Positions 1 to 10,207 of a stretch of DNA of 64,000 nucleotides are shown here, piece by piece. Source of the stretch: Drechslerella dactyloides. Lineage: Eukaryota > Ascomycota > Orbiliomycetes > Orbiliales > Orbiliaceae. Position 1 is the first letter of the stretch. Each line of letters begins with the position of its first letter. The translations under genes and the position numbers were made by a program. Below the pieces are notes generated by a model. That model ran no database searches. It was not told the origin of the DNA and saw only the letters and a list, made by a program, of their open reading frames with translations. The DNA lies in the NCBI GenBank assembly GCA_020064725.1, contig JAGTWJ010000017.1, forward strand, positions 1,612,001 to 1,676,000. The letters are read 5' to 3'.

Positions 1-248
1 TGCAGCGTTTGGAAGCTAGGGCCCGTTCTACATTCGTGCATAGATATAATTTCTATATTTTCGAGTGTAAGTGTATACTTACTTGGATGGTAATCATCGT
101 GGGATAGACGGAAGGTATGAGAAATTGTACATGTCCGCTATATAAGTACCTATAGGTAGCTGCTTTAATATGTACTCTACTTGCCGATAAAACCGCATGT
201 ATGGTCAACTCGGGTGCGATGTAAATGTGCAGGCAATTGTAACTCATA
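1..248. other. Left-edge intergenic sequence
   Basis: AT-rich sequence downstream of the CoA-transferase stop codon, presumably its 3' UTR and terminator region. No conserved reading frame or RNA gene was seen. Confidence 0.5.
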
Positions 249-2301
249 TCATGCGATAACTCCGCCAGACCTGAGACTCTGGATATCATTCGACGTGAAG
301 CCTAATTCCTCGAGAATTTCGTTAGTGTCCTGGCCCAGTACTGGCGGGGCCCGGCGAATCGACGCCTCGGCGTTCGAGAACTTGAACGGGGTGTTGACGA
401 GCTTCATCGGGCCGCAGGTCTCGTGCTCGACCTCCTTCACCATGCCGCGGGCTAAAACTGTAATGTAACTCTGTCAGCCAAATTCGTTCAGCCGCTTGGG
501 TGCGTGCGTACCATGTTCGTGGGTCAACGTGTCGTGGACGTCGTTGACGGCAGCGTACGGCATGCCGCTGCCTTCGAAAATATCCAGCCACTCCTGGAAT
601 ATATACCAATTAATCAGTGCTCATAAAAAATTTTCCAGCAACATACGTCGACGATTCATACCTTTGTGGTCTTCCTTCCGGTCTCTTTCTCGATCATCGA
701 CACGAGCAGGTGCCGGTTCGCCACCCTCTTCTCGTTCGTCGCGAACCGCTCGTCAACAGCCCACTCCGGATGGCCCATCCGGTCACACATAATACCGAAC
801 AGCCGGTCGTTCCCGCCGCCGAGCAGGATGTCGCCATCGGACGTGGGGAATGCCTCGTAGGGGACGATGCTGGGGTGTGCGGTGCCCCAACGCCCGCTGT
901 CGCGCTGGCCGGATATCAGTACTGACGAGGCAATGTTGGCCAGCGTCGCGACCTGGCAGTCGGACAGCGACATGTCGATGTGCTGGCCTTGGCCGGTCGT
1001 CGAGCGGGATAGCAGCGCTGCGAGTATTGCGTTGGATGTGTACAGACCTGTCGTCAGGTCTGGTTGGACCGTATATATACAGGTATCGTACGTGTATACC
1101 GTCAGCTGATAGCTATATTAGAGGTGTACTGGATAGAGGGGTGGACTAACCGGTTACTGCGACGCCAACTTTGACGGGCGGGCCATCACGCTGGCCTGTA
1201 ATGTGCATCAGGCCCATCTCTCTACAGTCGACAATACCGTAATGTAGATCATTAGCGGATTCCTCTCAAGAAAGATGGTTGTGGAACATACGCTTCCACC
1301 ATGACGTCGTAGCCGGCCCGGGCTTTATACGGGCCCGTCTGTCCATACCCGGTGATGCTGGCGTATATCAGTTTCTTGTTTTCGGCCGACAAGCTGGGGT
1401 AGTCCAGGCCGTATTTCGCAAGGGTGTCCGGGAGATAATTCTCCACCAGCACGTCGGCTTTCCGGGCGAGTTCTTTGACGATGGCCTGGCCGGCGTCCGT
1501 CTTGAAATCCAGAGCCAGAGAGCGCTTGTTCCTACGGTACGGCCGTGCTTAGAAGAAAGTTCGCGATTCGACATTTATACACCGTCTAGGGTCCACGCAA
1601 TGCTTACCGATTTACCTAGGCCCCCCAAAAGAATGTAATTAGTTTCACGATAGATAAGTACGCTGTGTTATACTATAAACAAGCAGACATCACTGCTTAC
1701 CGCTAGAAAGTACGCGCTCTCGCCGGACCCGGGCTTCCCATCCTTACGAGGCGCATACGGCGGGCCCCACGCGCGAGTGTCGTCGCCGCGGGTTACATGC
1801 TCGACTTTGATCACGTCCGCACTAGTCAGAGTCCAACGAACAGATGTGAGAATGCTGCGCCATCTAACCGAGCATACGGAGAAATACAAAAGTGCGAACC
1901 AACCCTAGGTCTCCCAATATCTGCGTGCAGTACGGCTTTACTTCAGACTCCGGTTAGCTAGCTGGGCGGGCACTTTTCCTGCATGCATGCGCACATGCAT
2001 ATGTTGGAGGTACGGTTGGTGAGGAAAGTGCGTTGGTGCTGTTGGATGCAGCTTGAATTCAGCTTACCCCGGCCAAAACCCGCGTGAGGTCCAGCACCTG
2101 CGTTCCGGCAAGAGGCAGCTGCAGCTTGGACGACGGCGACCTCTGCGGGATCGTGCTCTGGTATCGATATCCGGTTGCTCGAATGCGAGTCCGAGGCCCC
2201 ACGCGCAGCCGAGTTCGGACACAACAGCAATTCAGCAGGCCCCGGCCGGCCGGTGTCAGGTCGACAGTCGTAATAGGTACTCTCATCCTCGACTCGTTCA
2301 A
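249..2301 (-). CDS. CoA-transferase family III (CaiB/BaiF), SUGCT-like, mitochondrial
   Basis: Predicted 464-aa class III CoA-transferase, closest in motif content to succinate-hydroxymethylglutarate CoA-transferase (SUGCT), which moves CoA between dicarboxylic acyl groups in mitochondria. Nine exons join in phase: 2068-2301, 1904-1935, 1701-1821, 1608-1615, 1292-1531, 1151-1221, 662-1059, 512-593, 249-457. The N-terminus is Arg-rich with no acidic residues over about 50 positions, fitting a mitochondrial presequence. Family motifs in order: LDLTRVLAG, GDLGADVIKVEH, WGPPYAPRKDG, VNRNKRSLALD, ADVLVENYLP, ITGYGQTGPY, then AGYDVMVEAE, whose Asp is the family's catalytic acyl-carrying residue, and PPLLGQ-like PPVLGQ near the C-terminus. 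Exons of 32 and 8 nt are required to complete conserved motifs. Substrate specificity within the family cannot be told from sequence. The start is the first in-frame ATG of the presequence. Confidence 0.9.
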
Positions 2302-2624
2302 TTATACATAAGCGGCTCGAGAGAAGAACAATACATAATACACATTTAAAGCAGGTACGCGCTCTTTATTAGCTTTGGCTAGCACGGAGCTAGGTGTGCC
2401 CTCGAAGCGCGGCGGATAGCCACGGCTGAAATGTGCAAACTCGCGCGTTCAAGTCACCAACTTGACCGAGGGATTAACAAAGTAAAGGCAAGCTCGAGAA
2501 TATGTCTTTTAGGGGATCGCGAAGTCATGAGTATTTGGCGGGAATCAATCGATAGCGTAATGAGCGTACAAGTACATCCATAATCTAGCTCCAAGTAATA
2601 TAATACATGGAATCACAGATGCTA
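2302..2624. other. Intergenic between SUGCT-like gene and RKM5
   Basis: About 320 bp holding the SUGCT-like promoter and the RKM5 3' end. No gene seen. Confidence 0.5.
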
Positions 2625-3795
2625 TCACTTCAAGATACCCAGGTGGACAACGTAGCCGCCCCCACCTTTCAAGGCGCAGCCGCCGTCGCCACAGCCGTCG
2701 TACAGGCTATCCGGCAGACGCCAGACCCTAAATTTCTCGCAGAAGGCGGTCATGAACGCCTCAAGCACATCAGGAGACCGTAATTCCTGAGCGACCAACA
2801 CGAACGTTGTTGGTGCTTCGTTTTCGGTATCCTTGTTCAGGGTGCTCAGTTCGGCCATTGTGTCGACGAGAGGCCGGACCAAGCTTTCATTGTAGATGCA
2901 ATCCGCGGCAATGACTAAGCCTACGCTCCGGTCTTTGAGCTCAGGGATTGACGAGACCTGGGTCAACTGCCAGTCGAGTGGTAGCACCGTAACGTTGCTC
3001 GTACCCTTCGGTGTCTCGGCAGGCCGCTTGCTTTTTTTGCCGCCACTACCTCTCCCCTTGGAGCTGGCAGGGGTCTCTGGATGGGTCTCAGAATTTTCCA
3101 AAATGTTCTTGCGCAATAGCTTCAGGCAGTACTCCTGGTCCGTGGCGATGTAGCTCGATACGAGTGGTGCTAGTGCGAGCGCGAGAACTCCAGAGATCCC
3201 AGCGCCAAGCTCAACCACTGTCGAAGCAGAGTGCGCGATGTGCTTGGTGAACGTGTTGGCCGGATGAGTGAGCCAGCTCGCCAGGAGAGGTGTGACCTTC
3301 CAGAGAACGGCGCCGGTGGTGCCGGTCGGTCGCGAAGAGGTGAGAAGGGAGGGCGACTGGTGGATCAGGAAGTCCTGGGAATTCACGGATACTGAGACGG
3401 TCGACTGGGTGCGGTCGACGAAGCCCAGGTCCTAGCCGGCCGTCGCGTCGGATGCCAACGTTACCAGGCTGCACCAACGGGAAGGAAAATTTTTCCCTTC
3501 GAGAAGTTTGTACGGGCGAGATTGCATGGTCTTACCCTGTTATCCGGCTTGCTCGAAACGAGGAGGAAGCATTCTGGGCAGGATGTCGATAGCCAATGTT
3601 AGATATCCATATTATGTATCATAAGAAACATGCAGCAACATAATCAGATGCATGCGACGGGCATTGTCAATTGAAAGCAAGCCGCCGTTTCCGTGCTAAA
3701 CCCGTGCCGAAATTCGGCTCGGAGTGGTAAAATATGCACTCACCTTCATCTGGATCTTCGATCTCGTCCCCGAGCAGCGACGGAAGGCCGTCCAT
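2625..3795 (-). CDS. RKM5: Ribosomal lysine N-methyltransferase 5 homologue
   Basis: Predicted 298-aa seven-beta-strand, SAM-dependent methyltransferase of the METTL21/Rkm5 group; yeast Rkm5 methylates a lysine of ribosomal protein uL1. Three exons: 3744-3795 (MDGLPSLLGDEIEDPDE), 3536-3573 (38 nt) and 2625-3431; phases agree. Motif I is VVELGAGISG and the post-motif II signature is AADCIYNESL, with the SAM-site acid in ELGAG. LGFVDRTQSTVSV and TGTTGAVLWKVTP match the family's N-terminal block. A Ser/Gly/Lys-rich insertion (SSKGRGSGGKKSKRP) sits between strands 2 and 3 and is probably a disordered loop. The ATG was chosen because the exon splices cleanly and gives an acidic N-terminus like that of fungal relatives. 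The target protein is inferred from the family only. Confidence 0.88.
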
Positions 3796-6131
3796 TGCTG
3801 CGATGCAACTGATGTTGGGTCGGACGCTGACGTCAAAAATTCAAACGCGACGGGCAGCGCAGGTGGGTTTAAAAGATCGCACCTGCCTACAAGCGAAAAT
3901 TAGGCGAGAGACAGGCAGGTCGGCGGGGCTTCAGTACGGCCTGGACTGAACTTCGGAATCAATCGCAGACTTTTTTTTCGTCCCTGGACCACCCCTTTGC
4001 TGAAATTTGCTTAGCAGACCAAGCCTCGGTACTTTTTTGTCTATCTGTAAGACATGCGCGTGGGTGTTCATCTGCCCGTCATGCATGCATTGCATCTAGA
4101 GATCCCTAGGTTCGTGGGTTTTTTTTATGAAAGGAGGGCCCGACAAGACTATACCCTGTCCGTTCGATGGAATGCATGTGTGCATATGCCGCTCCGTGTT
4201 CGCGTAAAGGGGAAGCTCCAGTATTGCCTTAATGCCACGATCGTGATTAGTTTCCGAGGTGCCGTATGCCCGTGCCTAGGCACTTACTGAGTAAGTCAAG
4301 TAAAGATGCCGTAATCGTGGATGAGGCAAGGCGGTGTTTTAGCGGTAGGTATTCGATTCCCAATCGGAGCAGCCAATGGAAGGCATCTGGAAAGGCCACC
4401 AAAGCTGGGTACTTGGCGGCCGCTGGGCATTTGGTATCTTTGGCAACAGTCGAGCGCTCAAAGGTACGTGCGCAAATGTACCGTTTGCTTTGCGGCCTGA
4501 ATAGTCGAGAGGTGGACGTGGACGAAGGTCGGCTATCATCAGCAGTTGGCGTCCTTTGACAGGAATGTTACGCATGCAGGTGGGAGGGTTTTTGTACGAG
4601 CCAGTTGGTAGCGTTACGCAAGGAGCGCCAGTTCATATATAAGGACGTCCTTGGCTGCTCGTCCCCTCATGACGAGTCCTCTTGGTTGTCTTTGTTCACG
4701 TCCGTACCAAGCACTGCTGCTTCCTCATCTTCGTATTCAAACTAAGGATACCCAAGCGCCTTATATCAGCGAGCAGCCAGAGTTGGTCGTCTTCTGACCC
4801 GACTCCAAGAAACGCCCAGAGGCGGCAGCAACAGCAGCATCACGGTCGATATCCCCGCCAAGCGGCCGCGCCCCAGCCTCTGGTCTCGCGTCCTTCAGCC
4901 CGGCTGTATAGAGACATATATATCGCCCTTGCGACAACTGTCCTTCGAGGGATTAAATAGGATACTGCAAGATCCTTTCTTCCGCCCTCCCAACTGTTGC
5001 TCCCATCCTTTCTCTTGTCCGATACGTATACCTGTCGTCGTCGTCGCCGGATACGAAATCGAAGCACGACCCCTCGATAAGAGAGCATCGAGCGATATAT
5101 AGCCCGATAGCAAGTAAGTCAGTCCGTCGTTAGTGTACCTTTACTGCAAGCCCGGTGGATCCTCTGGCGTCCGTCCCTGCACCCAACGGCACAGCCAGCC
5201 AGCCTGGTGTGTTCTCCACAAAGCTGTGCCCACAAAGTCGGTCGTCTGCTCCATCGCCTACCCCAGATCTGGGCCAATCACATGTGCGAGGGCGGGCAGG
5301 CCCGATTACACAGATGCTGACCCTCTCGCTTGAGGGCATCACTATCATGTCTGCATCTCGACATGCTGTTCTCGCTGCTGGCCAGCTCCCGGCAGGCTCC
5401 GCTGGCATGCGGGCAGTGCTGAGGACGTTTGGCCTGGTGCTGAGCAGCGTGGGCAGCGTGGGCAGCGTCCTGCCCATCCGTCCCCTCCGTTCGTCCTGCT
5501 CTGGGCGCCTGCCCGTCTGGTCGGCTGGCCGGCGTGTCTTGCAGTTAAGACGACGTTTATCCCCTCTTCCCTGCCCAACAAAAAGCTGGTCTTAGCGACT
5601 CTTAAGGAACCTGCCGCCCTTCCCCAGCCTTTCTCGAAACCTTCCTCCTCTTCTCCCTCCCTCCATCACCCGCATCACCCGCATCAGCACTTGCTTTGCA
5701 AACCAGCTTTTTCAGAGGCAAAGGTAGCTATCCACTCACCCTCATTCCCATCATCACTGTCGCGGCTATCGCAGCTGTGGCGCTCGAGCTTGCTGTCCGG
5801 TTTGCTTGTTCATATGGTCGTTTGTTCCTGCGGTCTTGCTGTTTCCGATGTCCTTTCCCCCCAGGCGACGTCATTTGGGCGTTGGTGTGTGCTGCAGACG
5901 CGTGCGCGTTGCGCCGCCTTTCGGCCAGGAACACCACCACCATGCATATATATCTTTCCGTCCACGCCACTCCACGCGAATGGTGTATATTCACGCATGC
6001 TAAAATAAGATCGTGCTCGTGCTGACCATGTTCTCTTCGCATCAGGCAGAAAACAAGCTGTGAATCTCTGCTCATTGAGATCTCCATCATAGCTACCGTT
6101 CACCGGAAAAAGAGAAGTAGAGCTCGTAAAC
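3796..6131. other. 2.3-kb intergenic region upstream of FAA1 homologue
   Basis: Divergent region between the starts of RKM5 and the acyl-CoA synthetase. It contains pyrimidine-rich tracts (about 4975-5020 and 5600-5680), which in filamentous fungi often lie near transcription starts, and only short, unconserved reading frames. A T-loop-like TTCGATT near 4350 is not part of a foldable tRNA. Probably promoter plus a long leader for the + strand gene. Confidence 0.5.
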
Positions 6132-8687
6132 ATGAAGAACGTCAACTTCAGCCCGGTCATGACGGCCAAGCCGCCCTTCTCGGTCGAAGTACCAGGAGCC
6201 ACCAAGGTCGAGGGAGAAGGTATTCCCCGCAGACATCCGGCCGCCAAAGACGGAATCTGGGAACGCCCCTCTGAAGACGTCAACAATGTCTGGGATGTTG
6301 TTGTCCGGAGTTCCAAGAAGTTCGAAAAGGTCCGGTGTGTCGGATGGCGAAAGCTCGTCCAGATCCACAAGGAGACCAAGATGCTCAAGAAGATGGTCGA
6401 TGGAAAAGAAACCGAAGTCCCGAAGGAATGGACGTACTTTGAGAAATCTCCATTCGAGTTCATCACCTATGCCGAATACCATCAGCTGTGCAAAGATCTG
6501 GCCAGCGGTTTGGTCGCTCTCGGCCTCCAGAAGAATGATAGAATCCAGATCTACGCTGCAACTAGGTAAGCATCCTGATCAGTTCGTCGTGCTTGATAAA
6601 ATACTAGGCGTTGAATGTCGAGGGGCTGACAATCTGCAAAAATCGCTCGCAGCGTCCAATGGTTGTCGAGCGCACACGGTATGTTGAAGTCCTTTATCTG
6701 GGGTGCGTTTTAATGGAGAGAAATATAGCTAACTTGAGTCCAGCCGCCATGTCGCAAGGAATGGCCATTACAACCGCCTATGACACCCTCGGCCAGAGCG
6801 GTCTTACCCACGCGCTCGTCGAGACCGGTGCCAAGGCAATTGTTGTTGACGCTCCACTCTTGAATAACCTCGTAGAGCCCTTGAAGTCAGCTAAAGAAGT
6901 TACGTTGATTGTCTACAACGACGCCGATGGTGCCCCCAACCCGGAGCATGTCGAAAAACTTCAGACGGCCCACTCCCACTTGACCATCCTCTCGTGGGAG
7001 GATCTTAAGGCTAAAGGGAAAGAAAATCCGGTTGAGTCCAACCCACCAGAGGCAACGGATCTCGCCTGTATCATGTACACCTCTGGATCCACCGGCACTC
7101 CCAAGGGTGTCTACATCACGCATGCCAACGTAATTGCAGCTCGTAAGTAGAAATAATCACTTGTATCTGGCAGAGTACCCGAGGAGGCGGTGCTAACACA
7201 TTCCCTACGCTGACAGTTGCTGGTATTCACACTGCCGTCGGCGAGTTTGTTGGTGGCGAGGACACTCTTCTGGCGTACCTCCCATTGGCCCATATTCTCG
7301 AATTCGCATTTGAGAACGTTGTTCTCTACTGGGGCGGTACCCTGGGTTATGGTGCTATCCGAACCCTGACTGATGCTTCGATGAGGAACTGTGCTGGTGA
7401 TATCCGTGAGCTGAAGCCAACGATCCTTGTTGGTGTCCCGCAAGTTTGGGAAACTGTCAAAAAGGGAATCGAGGGCCGAGTCAAGCAGCAACCTGGCTTC
7501 CGCCAGAAACTCTTCTGGGGCGCCATGTCGGCCAAGTCATTCCTGTTGAACTCTGGATTGCCAGGAACAGGCATTCTTGACGCAGTGGTTTTCAGCAAGA
7601 TCCGTGATGCTACCGGTGGCAGACTCAGAATCTGCTTCAACGGAGGTGGTCCTTTGTCCAAGGAGACACAGCACTTCTTGTCGATGGCCATTGCCCCTAT
7701 GATCATTGGGTATGGTTTGACTGAGACATGCGCGTAAGTCCCTCTAACTCTGCTCACAGTCTGATGGCGAATACTCACATATTGTGTTCCAGCAACGGTT
7801 GCATCATGAATCCGTTCCAGTTCTCGACGACGTCGCTTGGAGCACCCACCGGCTCTGTGGAAATCAAGCTCGTTGACTACTTGGACGCTGGGTACTCCAC
7901 TGCCAACAACCCCCCTCAGGGAGAGATCTGGATCCGAGGACCAGCTGTTGTTGGCAAGTACTATAACAATGAAAAAGAGACGAGTGAAGCGTACAGCGAA
8001 GACGGCTGGTTCAAGACCGGGGATGTCGGCGAGTGGACCCCGCAGGGCCACCTGAAAATTATCGACCGAAAGAAGAACCTGGTCAAGACTCTCCACGGAG
8101 AGTACATTGCTCTGGAGAAGGTAAGCATGGCAGTCCCGAGTGAGGTTTTCCCCGTTTCTTTCCCGAGCGACCATCTAACGAGTTATCCTGGCGATCAGTT
8201 GGAATCCGTGTACCGATCATGCCCTTACGTCAACAACATCTGCGTCTACGCCGACCCGCAGAAGGCCAAGCCGGTCGCGCTGATCCAGCCCCACGAAGTC
8301 AACGTCAAGAAGCTCGCGCAAGATCTCGGCGTCGCCTCTGACGACTTGGAGACTATCGCTCACAATCCCAAAGTGCAGGCTGCAGTCTTGAAGGATCTGA
8401 TTGCCGTTGGCAGAAGAGGTGGCTTGATCGGTATCGAAATCATCGACGGCGTCGTCGTAGCCGGTGATGAGTGGACACCGCAAAGTGTACGTGCCATTTT
8501 TCCGATCCCTCGCGTGTAACCGGCACCCTTGTGGGACGGAAACAAAGAAGAAGTGTAATTGCTAACGGGATTTCGTGTAACTTACGTACAGGGCCTCCTC
8601 ACCGCCGCCATGAAACTCAACCGAAAAGGCTTGACGGACCACTACAAGACGGAAATCGAAGAAGCCTACAAGAAGGCTGGAAACTAA
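6132..8687 (+). CDS. FAA1: Long-chain fatty acid-CoA ligase
   Basis: Predicted 695-aa acyl-CoA synthetase that activates long-chain fatty acids with ATP and CoA for lipid synthesis, protein acylation and beta-oxidation. Seven exons: 6132-6565, 6653-6678 (26 nt), 6744-7142, 7217-7733, 7793-8120, 8199-8486, 8592-8687, all in phase. The AMP-binding P-loop YTSGSTGTPKGV starts near residue 265. It is followed by LAYLPLAHILEF, the adenylate-binding GYGLTETCA, the hinge motif DGWFKTGDVGEW and IDRKKNLVKTLHGEYIALEK, the fatty-acid signature. The C-terminal GLLTAAMKLNRK ends as in Faa1/Faa4. The N-terminus (PPFSVEVPG) also fits the yeast Faa1/Faa4 class rather than the peroxisomal Faa2 class. It is not possible to say whether this is the FAA1 or FAA4 counterpart; many filamentous fungi have one gene for both. 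Confidence 0.93.
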
Positions 8688-10207
8688 GAATGTCGTCTGT
8701 TTCCCTGTTTCCGTCTGTGCCCGTTCTCGCCGCTGTCCGGCAAAGGTGTCTTTGATCGTGATTCTGTTTATTCGCCCTGTATCGACTTGGGCCTTCTATT
8801 ATTTCCTTAGCAAGCAGCTCTTTCCTATCTCGTGTCTCATTCGGCTCTCTGTTGTTCTTTATTATTTTTTTTACCTGTTATCAGCTGTGCATCGGATGGA
8901 AGGATCGAGGAGGAGGGGAGAAAAAATGGTGGTATATCTCAGTCTGGTGCCGTCTTTTAGCAGCATGTACGACCCTGCGCATAGGAGGCGACTCGGTCCA
9001 TGGTGTTTCCGATAGTGATCCTCCTTCTTATTACTCATAATGATATTGATAGTCCTCTCTCAAACTAGCTGTTCGAGCAATTAATACGTACACGCCGTGT
9101 TTCTATCCTATTGATCGCGAGGAAGCGATGCCTTGGGGAGCGATGGCCGGTGATGATTTGACGTGATGCAAACACGTATACGTAGATGAGCCATATGATG
9201 CATCGATGTCCGACCACTCGGATATCAATCGAGCCAATATAACTCAGCCCGGCTACACAGGTGCGACACTCACCTAATAATCACTTTACAGGGACTAAGC
9301 ACAAGCACGCTCAAATTGCGATCACAGTGTCGTCAAATCTAAAACCCCACCTCATCAAGCTCGATTAATATATACTTTATATATATAATAATATGGAAAG
9401 GGATCCCTGTCCGCCGAGCTCTTGTTCCGAAAACGGTGAAGCAGTGAGAGAGGATACACTCAAATACAGCTAATCACTCGCCCGTCCAAAATGCACCCCA
9501 ACAGGTCCAAGTATATAAAAAGAAAGAGTCACCAAGACACTTAGTAAAAAAAACTTTAGGAGTATATAGGGGAAAAGGATAAGTATGATAATATGAATTT
9601 ACAGTGAAACGAAGTGGCCCACAGAGACAAAGGGCGTAGGTTGCGTGAGAAGAGGGTAATCGGATTCAAAAGATCTGTAAGCTTTTGTAGTTTTTGACGC
9701 CCCGGAAACCGTAGAAGACATGTGCAGAAGGGGAGAGAGGAACAGGCCAGAAGCAGATAAAGACACCGCCGACAGTACCTTTGCGTGTATCAATCGATCA
9801 ATTCTTCAGAGGCGTCATTGTGCCGGCTTACAGGCGAAATACGAAAGCCGTGGTGCAGCCAAAAAGACAGGAAGGCTTGAAACCGGAGCGTTGTCTCCAA
9901 CGACCAGGCTGAGGGATGGAGAAAGGAAATAGTAGTAGCAATAAAAGTCGAGTAATCGTAAACAGAACCTGATCACTGGAAAACACCCAAAACAACATTG
10001 TGGGAAAGAACAGTAAAAGTAGGCCTCCCTTGAACGAAAGAAAATTACAAAAGAGATAAATATCAACTCCCAGAACTCCTCCACCGTGAAAGAGGTATCT
10101 AGATTCATCTGAAGTAACAAAGGGAAGAAGGAGGATACGGGAACCATGATTAAGTAGCGCTCTCTCTCAAGTCGACTGCGTGGGCACGTCTTCGTCGTCG
10201 TCGGCTC
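8688..10207. other. Convergent intergenic, FAA1 and SET3 3' regions
   Basis: About 1.5 kb between two stop codons. AT-rich, with an AT dinucleotide stretch (9366-9393, TATATAATAAT-like) and A-rich segments. The only open frames are short and low in complexity. Likely both 3' UTRs; no gene seen. Confidence 0.5.

Noticed and set aside
4321..4400. Possible tRNA (TTCGATT loop)
   Set aside because: The flanking bases do not form a T stem and no anticodon arm can be drawn.
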